This document shows positions 10,817 to 22,793 of a stretch of DNA of 64,000 bases, in pieces. Positions within the stretch are counted from its first letter, which is position 1. Every line of letters begins with the position of its first letter. The notes beneath the pieces are model-generated. The model ran no database searches. It had not been told where the DNA came from and saw only the letters and a list, made by a program, of their open reading frames with translations. The stretch lies in assembly GCA_963575745.1 (NCBI GenBank), contig CAUYUJ010014204.1, positions 42,959 to 106,958 on the forward strand, in the 5' to 3' direction. Source of the stretch: Prorocentrum cordatum. Taxonomy: Eukaryota > Sar > Dinophyceae > Prorocentrales > Prorocentraceae. The translations under genes and the position numbers were made by a program.

Positions 10817-11900
10817 GTCTGTGCCCTGGCCTCAACGGGACCCGGATTGGGGGCGGCCGGGGGATCTGAACGGGACCCCACAAAATCGGTCAGGGAGGGG
10901 GGGACGAGGCCAAATCCAAGCAAAATCGGCCCTGGGGCCCCTCACCCCGGATCCGTTCCTCGTGGGAACCCAGGACCTCGAACCTGCCCGCCCTTCCTGC
11001 TGGCCGGATCCAGTGCTTGGCCACCTCGGACCCCCAGAGGGCTCAAAGCCCTAGAAACGACAAGACAAATGTTCGGTCTTCGAAAACCGAATCTTCGAAC
11101 GTGGCAAAAAAGCTGCCCTACCGTGTCCGGGGCCCTGGCATGGTGCACTGCGCCCTTCCAGCGGACGACAGGAGGGCGCAGCGCGCTATCCTTGGGCCAG
11201 GGATGGCCCTGGCGAGCAGGTTGTTTTCAACTGCTTCGGATACAGTCATCGTGCTACCATGAGGAACGCATGACAAGGAACGACGGGGCTTTTCGGGCCA
11301 CGGCGGGCCTAGGCCACAAGCAGGCTCCGCGCAATAATTCGAAGGACTGGCCCGAAAACCCGAGCCCCTCCTTGAGCCCTGGGCGGTCCTTCCCTCGTCG
11401 TCTTGACTGCAACGTGAACCTAAGAGTTATACTTTGAAAAACCTGTCGCACCATGATGAATGCTTGAGCGGCCCAAGATCGCCGGAGCCTCGTCTCTCGA
11501 CATCACACGTCCCAAAACAGGCGGCAGAAACTGAAACGACGCAACTCCGTAGCCGCAGCAACGCGGGGGAAGAGTAATGCACCTTTCGCCGCTGGATGCG
11601 CTAGACCCCACCCTGGGAGAGGGCGGGAAGGGCCCTCCCTTCAGACGTCTGTGGCCAATGCTGAAGGTCGTTACCTGGGGGGGGGGGGCAGAGGACACGA
11701 AAAACCAGCAAGTGACGGTGGTGGTGCGCAAGTGTGCAGGCAAGACTTGTGCCCATATTCACTGCAGCTTGGAGCTTCGGGCTCCCTTCTCCAGAAACCC
11801 GAGGCACACTGGATCTGGATAAACATCTGGCACCCAAAGGCTCGATGCTTATACACGTATCCAGTGCGCCTCGGCCGTGCGGCGGCGCCCCTTCAATGCA
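10817..11900. other. Unassigned stretch
   Basis: No gene supported. A G12 homopolymer lies near 11680. The minus-strand frame of the downstream membrane exon stays open leftwards to 11601 but loses coding character. Confidence 0.4.
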
Positions 11901-11919
11901 AATCCAAGACGTAGTGACT

Positions 11920-12392
11920 ATGGACATAAGTATCGCCCGCAAAGTGCTTTCCAAGGGGTCCTCGTCGCCCAGAGTTCTGTCGACCTCCCTCTCGTCGATG
12001 GACACGACCTCCCCCTCCTGTGCTTCCTGTGCCACCGCGGGCTGCTTGTAGAATTTCGCCCTCAAGTACATCAGTGACAGCATGAAGAATGTGACGATCA
12101 TGGCCATCGCGGTCAACATGAGCACGATTGTCTCCGTCTGTGGAGTGATGCTCCACGAACCAGCAATCAGGAATGAGGTGGCCATGACTACAATGACCAT
12201 TGTGCTTACAGCGATCGCCTCGACTATGTTGAGCTTCCGGTCGGTGTACGGCTGGAAGTAAGAATGTACTGCAAGAAAGGTGATGAGGACCACGCCGACT
12301 TGCGAAAGCAGCGCGGACGGCGAGTATGACATGGGGGAAGCCCTGAAGCCCGTCTTCTTCAATCCACATAACGTCCGCGACTGGGGGTGGGA
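11920..12392 (-). CDS. Exon with three membrane helices, GCC2/GCC3-like membrane protein C-terminus
   Basis: Opens at a clear acceptor, a pyrimidine tract ending CACCCCCAG at about 12393, and continues in frame through SRTLCGLKKTGFRASPMSYS. Three hydrophobic helices follow (VGVVLITFLAVHSYF, IVEAIAVSTMVIVVMATSFL and VLMLTAMAMIVTFFMLSLMY), with YTDRKLN between the first two. An acidic tail follows (EAQEGEVVSIDEREVDRTLG) up to about 11930. A helix, a YxDRKLNxxE loop and further helices are what I expect at the C-terminal end of the dinoflagellate membrane proteins typified by the gene at 23.7-25.4 kb on the same strand. It could be a later exon of that gene across an 11-kb intron or a fragment of a paralogue. 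The downstream end and donor are not resolved. Confidence 0.5.
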
Positions 12393-12419
12393 GGGTCCCA
12401 GGGAGAGTGTAAAACGTTA

Positions 12420-13290
12420 GCGGCCGCGGCGGAAAGCGGCGGAAGGGGGTCCTTGGGAATGAGGGCTCCTGTAGATCAGGAGCAGAGCAAGCACGGGAAG
12501 AGGAAACAACGCACACACGCAACACACTCATGCGTGCGCCCTCAGGAAGAAGCCTCAAACACGTCAGGAAAGGCTGACCAACCTCTGCAAGAGGAGGGAA
12601 GAGCCTCTGAGAGAAAACTCAGGGCTGCCCGTATGAGCCTCAAGCCATGTGGAAGAGGCCTCCGAATATTTCCCGGCGTTGCGGTGCCCGAGTTTGTCCG
12701 TGCCTGCCAATGCGGACCCATGACCCCCAAGGCAATCCCTAAAGGACCCCGCTCTTGACCTCGGGCCCGATGCCGCCCGAAGATCCCAAGACGACCCCCA
12801 GAGTTCCAAAGACCATCCCAACCTCCTGAACAGTGGCCACACGCGCCAATGTCCCTCACGATTTTCTCAAAGGATCACTGAGTTCTGATTCGGCCTGCAA
12901 ACATTCCTGACTCCAGACCGAGCGTCACATGTCTCCGATGTGAAACCGTCGCTTCTGCATGCCCAGCATACCGACATATGTTCCCGAGCCGATCCCAATA
13001 TGGCCGCATCGCGCCCCAACTACGCACCACAGGCCTACTAATACTATGGTCCATCTTGCTCTCTAGGCCCTGCGAAGCTAAATGCGACTTCCCGAAACTC
13101 GCAATCGCAACTGTGCCCATCCTCATGCATGCACTTCCGTGCGCATGGCCCTGTGTTCTGGCACATCAAGATGTCCCTGGACATACCCCAGGAACTGCCC
13201 TGAGGGGCCGAGTCTTCAGGGAGAGCCACAGAGCTCTAAAGATGATGTCGTCACCTGGCCATCCTCCCTCTCTCTCTCTCTCTATATATA
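12420..13290. other. Unassigned stretch
   Basis: No supported gene. It ends in a (CT)n(TA)n microsatellite at about 13264-13292, directly against the inverted repeat. Confidence 0.4.
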
Positions 13291-13294
13291 TATA

Positions 13295-14100
13295 GATATT
13301 GATTTAATCGCTTCGCTCATTCCGCCGGCCCATATTGTCGCACCGTTGTGGGCTAGCCGAGTTTTGGGGCCTCTTGGGGGCCGTTTTGGGGCCTCTTGGG
13401 GCCTCTTTTGGGCCTCTTGGGCGCCTCTTGGGGCGTCTTGGGGGCCTCTTGGGGGCCTCTTGGGGCCTTTTTGGGGCCTCCTGGGCGCCTTCTGGGGCGG
13501 AGGGCTAGATTTTTCAGTTCTCGGTTCCCCTCTTGAGCCCCTCTTGGGCCCGTCTTGGGGCCTCTTGGTCCGTCTTGGGCGGCACTTGGGCCGTCTTGGG
13601 GGCCCTCCTGGGCCGTTCCGGGGCCGTCTTGGGAGCCTCGTGGGCCGTCTTGGAGCGGTCTTGGGGGCTCTTGGGCCCGTCTTGGAGCGTCCGGAAGCCG
13701 AAAAAGCCAGAACGCAAAAAACATCGAACAAAAACAATGAACATCAACGATTTTGGCCTCTTGGGGCCCTCTTCGGAGGCCTCTTGGAAGGCCCTTGGGG
13801 CGTCTTGGAGGCCTCTTGGGCTGTCTTGGGGCCCTGTTGGGCGTCTTCGGGCGATCTTTGGCCGTCTCGGGGCCCTCTTGGACCGTCTTGGAGGCTTCTT
13901 GGGGACCTCTTGGCCCGTCCTGGGGCCCTGTAACAGAACTCCGGCATCTCTGACCCGACCTTGCCGGGGACTTGCCGGGACCTTGCCGGGGTACTTTTCG
14001 TCCGGGGACCCCCAGGGGCCGCCCCGCGCGCGCGAAATAGAAATACTGTTAACCAGGTACCGGAGATCTTAGCACGCCCTGGCCCGTTGGGCCGGCGAAT
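13295..14100 (+). repeat. CTTGGGG element, left arm of a 2.1-kb inverted repeat
   Basis: Begins with TTTAATCGCTTCGCTCATTC and CGCCGGCCC, then about 580 bp of CTTGGGGCC-type degenerate units interrupted by the A-rich core at 13690-13755. It ends with a block containing CGGCATCTCTGACCCGACC, ACCGGAGATCTTAGCACG and GGCCCGTTGGGCCGGCGAAT. All parts recur in reverse order and complement at 14459-15424. No protein is supported despite open frames. Confidence 0.8.
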
Positions 14101-14458
14101 ATCTATACACACACGCGGTGTAAACAAACACGCTCACTTCTACTCGTATGTGTTCCACTGGTCGGAAACTCATCCGAAAACCTCGAAAGAAAGCATGCCC
14201 TCCCACCACCAAAACGAATCTCCCAGATCCCTGGCCGCGAGGCCCCCTCAGACGCCCTTAGACGGCGCCCCCCAAGCCTTCGCAGCCTCCAAGGCGCCCC
14301 TGGCGAGCGGCCAAACTGCCCCGCGACAGCTCCTAGCGCGTAGCGGCCTCCAGCACCTCCCAGACGCCTGACGTCAGCCCAAAGGATAACCCTAACAGGC
14401 CCTCGAAACGTAAACAACAATGCTGCTATTGTTGCCGTTGGTGTTGTGGGTATGATTA

Positions 14459-15424
14459 ATTCGCCGGCCCAACGGGCCAGAGCGTGCTAAGATCTCCGGT
14501 ACCTGGTTAACAGTATTTCTAGTTCGCGCGCGCGGGGCGGCCCCTGGGGGTCCCCGGACGAAAAACACCCCGGCAAGGTCCCGGCAAGTCCCCGGCAAGG
14601 TCGGGTCAGAGATGCCGGAGTTCTGTTTCGGAGTCCAAGAGGGCTCCAGATCGGTCCAACAGGGCCCCGAGAAGCTTTCTAGACGGTCCAAGAGAGGCCC
14701 GAGACGGCCCAAGATCGCCCGAAGACGCCCCAGATGGCCCCAAGACAGCCCAAGAGGTCTCCAAGACGCTCCAAGGGCCTTCCAAGAGGCCTCCGAAGAG
14801 GGCCCCAAGTTGCCAAAATCGTTGATTTTCATTAGTTTTTTCGATGTTTTTTTTGCGTTCACGCCTTTTCGCTTCCGGACGCTCCAAGAGGGCCCAAGAG
14901 GCCTCCAAGACTGCTCCAAGACGGCCCACGAGGCTCCCAAGACGGCCCCGGAGCGGCCAAGAGCGCCCCCCAGACGGCCCAAGTGCTGCCCAAGGCGGAC
15001 CAAGAGGCCCCAAGACGGGCCCAAGAGGGGCTCAAGAAGGGAACCGAGAACTGAAAAATCGAGCCCTCCGCCCCAGAAGGCGCCCAGGACCCCGAAAGAG
15101 GCCCCAAGAGACTCTCCAAGACACCCCCAAGACGCCCCAATAAGCTCCCGTGAGGCCCCAAGAGGACCAACAACGTCAGGCCCCAGGCCCCAAGAGGACC
15201 AACAAATACCGCCAAGAGCCCGCCGAAAGCCCCCCAAGAGACCGTCACGAGAGCTCAGGAGGCCCCCTGGAGGCCTCCCGAGTTCTCCAAGAGGCCTAAA
15301 AAGAGGCGCCAAGAGGCCCCAAACGGCCCCACCGAGGCTCCAAGAGGCCACGAACGCGCAAGCAAACGCCTGCGATGGCACAATACGGGCCGGCGGAATG
15401 AGCGAAGCGATTAAATAATATGTC
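14459..15424 (-). repeat. CTTGGGG element, right arm of the inverted repeat
   Basis: Reverse-complement copy of 13295-14100: ATTCGCCGGCCCAACGGGCC at the inner end and GGAATGAGCGAAGCGATTAA at the outer end, with CCAAGAGGC-type units between and the A-rich core at 14815-14885. It is about 160 bp longer than the left arm because the degenerate unit number differs. The spacer, 14101-14458, is unrelated sequence with no gene. Confidence 0.8.
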
Positions 15425-15436
15425 TCTGAATGGCCT

Positions 15437-16087
15437 CCCACTTCTGACAAAAATGATTGTTGATCCCCCTCCTGTGACACGTCTACTTGTTTCAATAAAA
15501 AAACGCTCCTTCCGGAAAAATAATGTGTCACCAAACTGACAACAGCGGCTCCCTCCGGATACTTCCTCACATATTATTCCCATAACGCGCTCTCGTGCGG
15601 GATTTCCTCACAATGTCTGCACACATTAGCTCTCGCGTGGGACTTTCTCGCAATTGATTCAGACGCCGCGCTCGCGACACTCAGGACTCAGGCTCGCGCT
15701 GTGAATTTCCCATGACTTCCGTGGGAATCGCCCTATCGCTCGAAACGTCCTCGCCATTCACGCAGGGCGCACGCTTCAGCAACCCACCTGCTCGTCCTGG
15801 CCGCCTGGACCAATCTTCCCGCCCCACCCGCTAGGGTCAGCCCACCCGGTCAGCCCGCCTGGTCTTGCCACGTTTTCTTCTGCTCCTAGCCCCCAACTGA
15901 TCCTCCTCCGTCCCCCTTGTCTCTGCCTTCCATCCGTTCTCTTATCCCGTGCCTTAGGGGCTGCGCGAAAGACACGTTGCAGGTAAGAAAGATATGCCCC
16001 CAAGGGGGCACGATCGAAGACGAAATGGGCGAGTATCGAAAGTCTGGATTATACGTATTGAGAGGCAGATTGCTGTTGCTGTTAAAC
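15437..16087 (+). repeat. 0.65-kb direct duplication, copy A
   Basis: From ATTGTTGATCCCCCT through ACAACAGCGGCTCCC, TCTCGCGTGGGA, CAATTGATTCA, TCTGGCCGCCTGG-like, AGGGGCTGCGC and GGGCACGATCGAAGACGAAA. The same blocks in the same order and spacing occur at 16088-16770. No coding signal. Confidence 0.8.
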
Positions 16088-16770
16088 TCTCACTTCCAAA
16101 AGAACAATTATTGTTGATCCCCCCTTGATTGAAATGCTTGTCCCGGGGCCGCACCCCTTTTTCTAACAAGGGAAAATAAAGGGTCACCAACCTGGCGGGC
16201 TGTTGGGCCCCAGTCTACAACAACAGCGGCTCCCGCCCGAGACTTCCTCACAAATTATTCCCGAATCGCGCTCTCACGCGGGACTCCCTCACAATGTCTG
16301 CAAGAACCGCGCTCTCGCGTGGGATCCCCTCGCAATTGATTCAAACGCCGCGCCTTCGACAATCAGGAATCACGCTCTCTCGCTCTGGCCTGCCTCGTTA
16401 TCTCCTTGGCAATCGCGCTGTCGCTCGAGACTTCCTCGCGATTCATGCAGGACTCACGCTTCAACAACCCGCCTGCTCGATCTGGCCGCCTGGGCCCGCC
16501 TTCCCGACCCGCCCGCTTGGGCCTGCCCACCCGATGTGCCCGTCTGGTTCTGCCACGTGTTTTCTGCTCCTGGCCCCCCTCCTGCTACTCTCTTGCGTGC
16601 TCCATCCTTCTCCCTCCCCCTTCCATCCGTCCTCCCTTCCCCTGTTTTAGGGGCTGCGCTAAATGCACGTGGCAGGTAGGGAAGATGTACCACCAAGGGG
16701 ACACGATCGAAGACGAAGTGGGCGGGTACCGAAGGTTTGGGATATTCGTGTTGAATGGCACGCGAGCAGA
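16088..16770 (+). repeat. 0.65-kb direct duplication, copy B
   Basis: Second copy, adjacent to copy A. Shared blocks include TATTGTTGATCCCCCC, ACAACAGCGGCTCCCGCC, GCGCTCTCGCGTGGGATCCC, TTTTAGGGGCTGCGC and GACACGATCGAAGACGAAG. Similarity is good but indels are common, so the duplication is not recent. Confidence 0.8.
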
Positions 16771-16899
16771 TAAGAGCGAACAAACTTAAAATTATTGTTG
16801 TTGTTGCTGCCGTTGTTGTTGGGGTTGTTGTTTCATATGGTCGTTGCACGTCTTGCTGATACCCAACTCCCCGGTTTCCCGGGTGTCTGAGACCGCCTG

Positions 16900-17170
16900 A
16901 AAGGCGCACAAACTGGCCCCAAATTGCCTAAAGCGGCCCCAAGAAAGCCCAAGAGAGCCGCAAGACGGCCGAACAAGGCCCAAAGATGGCCCGAAGAATG
17001 CCACATGACGGCCGACGACAAGACGCCCCCCAAACCACACCAAACCAAACCGTGACCCAGTCGTTGAGGGAGGTCATGGTTCGCAGAAGGGTTGCCAGAG
17101 TAAGCCCCCAGAGGCCCCCAAGAGGCGCCCAGGAAGCTTACAGAGGCCCCCAAGAGGCTCCCAAAAAAGG
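16900..17170 (-). repeat. CTTGGGG-family tract (minus orientation)
   Basis: CCCAAGAGGC and GGCCCAAGAT-type units on the plus strand, i.e. CTTGGG units on the minus strand. A possible relative of the A-rich core follows at about 17170-17230. Confidence 0.6.
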
Positions 17171-18215
17171 TTTTGAAAAAAGCGGGTTCATAAAGGAAGA
17201 AGAAAGACAACCATTATCGTTGATTTCTAGGTTTCCAATAACAAACTATGATTGCTACTCTCCTCTCTCCCCTGAGCCTGTCCGGAAGATCTCCAGCCCT
17301 CCTCCGCGTCCTGCTTTTAACGCACCGGATTGTGCCGAGTTGCTTGTTGTCCGATGTGAGTTTGGTAACTTCATTGTTTTCGGCATTTCAAAAAATATTG
17401 TTCCCGCTGCAGCGTGGGTCTCATTTTCGGATTGGCGCTGTGCTCCCGTCGCTCAGAATGGCGCTCTCGCCCCAGCGCGAGCCACTTTTCTGCACCCGAG
17501 TCCCTTTTCATCGTTGTCGCCCCCCTCTTTCCCCCTTCTCCGCCTTCCCCTGGTCCTGCTGCTCCTCCCACTCCTTCTAATTTCTGCTGCTGCCATTCGT
17601 CCTCGTCCTCCTTCCTCATTCTCCTCCTTATCCTCCAGCTTGTCCTCCTGCTCACCGCTCACCCACTACCTGCTCCTTCTCTTTCTCCTCCACTTCCTCC
17701 TATGTACGCAGCTTCCCTTTTCCGATTGCGCATGACACGATGGGGTCTTTTATGGAGTCCCAGGTCGGCTATGACAAGCGTCTGTGGATAATCACACAAC
17801 AACACCGCAAAAGGGGAGGGATGGGAGGGAGGGATCGGATGTCAGATCTGGCGCGAGCGCAATTAGCTTGACAAATTCACATGTCTCGCATACCGCCTGC
17901 CTGCCACGCTCGAGAGACCAAGATGCATGGCGCGAAGCGCCAGTGCAGTCGTGTGTAACATGTGCATAGAACCATGCGTGCACAACACACACACACATAC
18001 AAGACCCCCTGATCGAGGGCCAGAGCGGTGGCCTACATCGGGCCCGTCAAATAAATCTCTGGAACTGCAAACATCTCAACATGAACGAGTCTGCGCGTGC
18101 GCACTTGCAAGCGTGGAGAAGAATGCGGAAAATAGAACGAAAGGCGGGGCGTGCCTCTAACGACAAGCACGGCACACCACCATTTAGTAATGACGGCGTT
18201 ACGGTCAGGATGTGT
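17171..18215. other. Unassigned stretch with a pyrimidine run
   Basis: No supported gene. CTCC/TCCTC-rich low-complexity sequence occupies about 17500-17705. Confidence 0.4.
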
Positions 18216-18217
18216 GG

Positions 18218-18345
18218 GGTCGTGTGTGTGTGTGTGTTGTGTCTGTGGGGGGGGGGGGCACACACACACACATACACACACACACACACCACACAACACA
18301 CACACACACACCCACACACACACACCCACACACACACACTCTTCA
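18218..18345. repeat. (GT)n-G12-(CA)n microsatellite with hairpin potential
   Basis: GTGTGTGTGTGTG, then a G12 run, then ACACACAC repeats with few interruptions. The GT and CA blocks are mutually complementary around the G run. Confidence 0.9.
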
Positions 18346-18589
18346 AATTAAGGTCCTGCACACGAAGGCCAGAAGCATGTTCTTGCTCAAGCGGAAGGCC
18401 TCCCACCACCAGGCACATCCCGCTCTGTAGCTGCCTGCCAAGTACGCGACCGCGTTAGAACCTGTAGGGAAAGGGCGCAGGGACGATGAGCAGGAGTTGC
18501 AGGAGGCAGAGGAGGATGGAAGGGGACCGTTGACATCATCAACGACTGGATCAGCTGTGCTCCTCAGCCTGGGGGGGGGCATCTCATCG

Positions 18590-19035
18590 ATTATATATAT
18601 ATAAATATGGAGAAGGAGAGAGGGAGAGAGGGAGAGAGAGAGAGAGATTGAGAGGAGCCAAGGCGAACTACACTCATACACACATGTATACGCATATGTT
18701 TATGGAGCGAGAGAGAGAGAGAGAGAACAAAACAAAAAACGAGAGAGAGAGAGAGAACGAGAGAGAGAGAGAGAGTGAACCAGAGAGAGAGGGATGCAGT
18801 TATATATATATATATATGTGTGTGCGTATGTATGTATATACATATGCATGAGAGAGAAGAGAAAACAGGGAGAGAGAGAGAGAGAGAGGGATCGAGATAC
18901 AGGTACCATCTATATAACGTGTGCATGTAACTGTATATGTAAACGAACGGACGGACAGAGAGAGCGAGAGAGGGAGAGGCATACAGAGAGACAGCGATAC
19001 ACACATATAGAGAGAGAGAGAGAGAAAGAAAGAGG

Positions 19036-19069
<34 letters not shown>

Positions 19070-19073
19070 AAAA

Positions 19074-19111
<38 letters not shown>

Positions 19112-19115
19112 CGCA
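18590..19115. repeat. (GA)n and (TA)n microsatellite complex
   Basis: Long GAGAGAGA runs alternate with TATATATA/TATGTATG blocks over about 520 bases. Confidence 0.9.
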
Positions 19116-19319
19116 TCCCCGCCACCGAGCCACGAGGCACTGAGCGGGCATGCCCCCAGGCCCCTCAAACTGCCCTCCGCCCTCTGTCCTGCGACCCTCC
19201 CGGGGGCCCGTAGTCTGCCGAGGCCAAGCGGGTCCCGCTCGCTCCGTGGCGCCCCCGCGCCCTGCTGCACGCCTGCTTCGGAGCCGGGCAGGTCCCAAGA
19301 CAGGCCCAAAGAGAGCCCG

Positions 19320-19530
19320 TTGTGGTATTTTGGCGGCGGGCGAGGGGGGGAAGCGAGGAGGAAGAGAAGGCCTCTTCAGAAGGCGGCGGGACTTCTCAGG
19401 AGCCCCTCGCGCCTTCGGGGAGGTTCTCTGTCTTCGGGTAAGGCTCAGAAAACTTCTCAGCAGGCCGGGGAACTTCCGAGACTTCTGAGAAGGCCCGTCC
19501 CTTCTCACTTCCCCCCCCCGCTCGCCGCCG
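19320..19530. repeat. Dispersed AGAAGGC repeat, copy 2
   Basis: GCCTCTTCAGAAGGCGGCGG, ACTTCTCAGGAGCCCCTCGC and CTTCTCACTTCCCCC then CTCGCCGCCGAG. It is collinear with 6345-6500 but has an extra internal CTTCTCAG-containing segment. Confidence 0.6.
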
Positions 19531-19869
19531 AGTGTTGCATGTTCGGTCCAGGCGTGCGCCTCCAAGGCTAAGGGGGGACGCATCGTGCTGGCATGTCCTT
19601 CTGCGCCCTGGCCGCGGCCAGCCCCGGCCCGAGGCCGAGGGCCGAGCTGACCGGGCGGGCTCGCCCTCGATGGCGGCGTCGCCGTGGCCCGCACGGCGGA
19701 GAGAACCCCCAGATTTCAGTCGGGCCTGTCCCTCTATAGGGGAATATTCAAAAATTGCCACAAAATAGTATGGTGACGATTTTTCTGCTATTTGTTTGAC
19801 TACTTTTTGCATTGTTTGAACGTTCTTGACTTTTTGTCCAAAGTGCCCCTGTAGGAGGACATGCCCGAC

Positions 19870-20240
19870 CTAACCTTCAACGGTCCCAAAGGAGCCCTGG
19901 CTCGGCGCAAGAAGCCGCCGAGATGTCCAAGATGCACTCAGGACGGCCCAGGAGCCCCCGCAAGGCGCTCCAAGAGAGCCACGGGGGTCCTCCTTGAGAG
20001 GACCCCCGAGAGGCCAAACTCATTGATGTCCCTTCTTGTGCTTGGTGTATTATTGATTTGAGCCTTCTCGCTGTTTCGGGTTCCCTCCCGACGGTCCGAG
20101 ACGGTCCAGGAAGCTCCCAAGCGCGCTCCAAGACGGCCCAAGAGCGCCACAAGAAGGCCCAGGAGGCGACCAAGGCTGCCCAAGAGGGCCCCAAGAGGGC
20201 CTCAAGAGAAACCCCACAGCGAGAGCACAATTTTGAATTT
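19870..20240 (-). repeat. CTTGGGG-family tract with A-rich core (minus orientation)
   Basis: GGCCCAAGAG-type units. The core is in reverse complement at about 20012-20095 (GGCCAAACTCATTGATG ... TTCTCGCTGTTTCGGG). Confidence 0.6.
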
Positions 20241-20404
20241 CGAGCCTTTCCCCATAAGAGGCCCCTGAGAAGCCGAATTAACCCCAAACTGACCCCCGAG
20301 GAAACCCAAAGAGGCCCCCGGAAAACATCCCAATATACCCGAATCTACACCCAAAGGGCCTCTGACCCACAACCCAGGCACGCAATAGTGGGATGCCCCG
20401 AAGG

Positions 20405-20530
20405 CCACTATATATGTGTATATATAATACATCTGGAGAGGGGATACTTATATGCAGACAGAGAGAAGAGAGAGAAGAGAGGAACGATACTATATATATA
20501 TATATATATATATAAATATACATATATGTG
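20405..20530. repeat. (TA)n and GAGA microsatellites
   Basis: TATATATGTGTATATATAA, AGAGAAGAGAGAAGAGAG and a long TATATATA block. Confidence 0.85.
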
Positions 20531-20829
20531 TACAAGACTGCAGTGGCGCTGCGTTCCATGCGCCCTGGTCCTTTGGATTCCGCACGCTAGCGGAGTGCGA
20601 GCGTGCGTACACGCGCACGCACATGCGTCTATGAATGCATCGTACATGTGTACATATAATTATATGTATACACGTTTGTATGGATATGTACATGTATATG
20701 CACATGGTCAGTGTAACTATTTGCGCGCATACACATGCGTATATCAGGCGGTAGTGGCCTGACCAGTTGTTCGTATCATCGCGCCACTAAACGGCGCGAG
20801 GGTCCCAGGCAAACGCGGTCAGACTACCG

Positions 20830-21215
20830 TGGGACAGTGCGTCGCCGAGGTCAGTGTTGCGAGGACGCCCCGGGTGAAAATGGCCTGAGCACATCCGCTC
20901 AGGGGAGGGCATCTCCGAAGTCAGCCGCGCGAGGAAGTTTCAAGCGAGGAAGTGGTCTGAACACCTCTGCTCAGGGCATCCTTGAACTTAGAGTTGCGAG
21001 AAGTCGCACGCGAAAGTGGCCGAACCACCATGGTGCAAGGCACCTCCGAAGTGAGACCTGCGAGAGTGTCTCAGGCGACAGTGGCCGGAACACCTCAACT
21101 GAGAGTGTCTCGGGCCCCAGAGCTGCGATGATGTCTCGAGCGAAAACGGCGGGACCGATGCGAAGCAAGGCGCTTCTGAGGTCGGAGTTGCGAGCATATC
21201 TCTGGCGAAATTGAT
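20830..21215. repeat. 65-bp satellite, locus C (six units)
   Basis: The GTTGCGAG-type anchor falls at about 20856, 20927, 20993, 21057, 21122 and 21187, a period of 64-71 bp. Units carry CATCTCCGAAGTCAG, TTGCGAGGA and GGCGAAAGTGGCC-like elements as at 1.2-1.7 kb. Confidence 0.75.
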
Positions 21216-21239
21216 TAGACTATTTTCCGTTACCTCTTC

Positions 21240-21435
21240 TTCCTCCCTCCCCTTTACCTCCCCCGCCCCCATCCTCCCCCTCCTCCTCCTCCTCCTCCTG
21301 TTCCTCCTCCTCTTCCCCCCCCCCTACCCGCTTCTTTTTTCGCCCATTCTCCCCGTCCCTGGCGGCGCGGCGCGGCGCCGCTCGGCCTCTCTGCGAGTCA
21401 AGCGGAGGAGGAGGAGGAGGAGGAGGAGGAGGAGG
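21240..21435. repeat. Pyrimidine tract followed by (GGA)n
   Basis: TCCTCC/CTCC-rich run at 21240-21330 and GAGGAGGAGGAGG at 21403-21435. The two halves could pair. Confidence 0.85.
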
Positions 21436-22029
21436 AAGAGAAGGAAGACGTTGCGTGCGGTCGCGCGGCCGCGAGTCCCCAGGGAGTGTTTCCCCAGGAT
21501 GCGCGCTGAAACCGAAAGTTCCCGACGGCCTGATCTCAGAAATGTCACACAAAAAACCCTGGTTCCCAACGTCGCGTCCGGATGAGATGGCGCCGTGGCC
21601 CCGACGGTTTGCATTGAGCGTTGCGAGAAGCTCAATCGAGGCGGGAGGAGGAACATGAAGAGGATGAGATGGAGGAGGAGGAAGAGGAGGAGGATGAAGA
21701 GGATGAAGAAGATCGATTATGTGGGTATCTGGGGCACAGCCGAGGTGTCGCGGAAGAAATCCGCAGCAGAGACTTGGAAGAGTGAGGAAAGCTGCTTCTG
21801 CTAGACATTTGGCGGGGCGGAACGCGAAACATCACGGGGAATTAGGAGAAGGAGGAGGAGGAGGTCGAGGAGGAAGAGAATGAGGAAGAGGAGGAGGCTC
21901 AGGAGGAGCTCTTGGGTCCTTCGGTGGTTTGAACGGAAAATGGCCTCGCTGCGCCATTGGATACGACAACGACGACGACGAAGAAGGCGACGACAAAGAG
22001 AAGGGATAATGAGAGGGGGAGACCGCTGT

Positions 22030-22620
22030 GTTGGGATCTCGCGGTGTGCCTCTCGGGGCCCTCTGGGAGGCAGTTTTGAAGCGTCTTGGGGGCGTTTTGG
22101 GGTTCTTGGGATCTTTGTGGGGCCTCCTGGGGGCCTCTTGGGGGCTCCTTGGGGCCTCTTGGGGGCCTCTTGGGGGCCTCTTGGGGCCTCATGGGGCTCT
22201 CTCCGGGCCTCTTGGGGCCCTCTCGCGGCGGAAAATTTAGTTTTTAAATTTTTGGGCGCCCTCTTGGGTCTCTCCTGGGGCCGTCTTGGTGCTCTCTTGG
22301 GGCCGTCTTGGTGCTCTCTCGGAGCCCTCCTGGACCGTGTTGGGGCCTTCTTGGGGGCCTCTTGGGCAATACTGGGGCGATCTAGGGAGCCTCTTGGGCC
22401 ATTGTGGAGCGTCGGGAAAAGGGAAAAGCGAGAAGGCCAAAAACATAGGAAAACACACAGGAAAATCAACAATTGTAGCCTCTCGGGGCTCTCTTGGGAG
22501 GCCTGTTGGGGGTCTCTGGGGGCGTCTTGGACGCGTCTTGGGCAGTCTTGGGCCGATCTTTGGGTGTCTCGGGGCCCTCTTTGGCCGTCGTGGGGGCTTT
22601 TTTTTTCGCGTCGCACTCGC
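22030..22620 (+). repeat. CTTGGGG-family tract with A-rich core
   Basis: CTTGGGGGCCTCTTGGGGGC-type units. The core at 22405-22475 (GCGTCGGGAAAAGGGAAAAG ... AAAATCAACAATTGTAGCC) is of the same class as at 13.7 and 26.8-28.5 kb. Confidence 0.75.
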
Positions 22621-22734
22621 AGGACAGACACGAAGCACTCTGCAGGAGCGCCCCAAAGGCTCGGGGAGGCCGAAATTCGTTTGGGGGGGGGCACCGTGTG
22701 CCGCTTTTCCGGGGTCCTCGGCCCTGTAAGAATA

Positions 22735-22743
22735 TATAAATAG

Positions 22744-22793
<50 letters not shown>

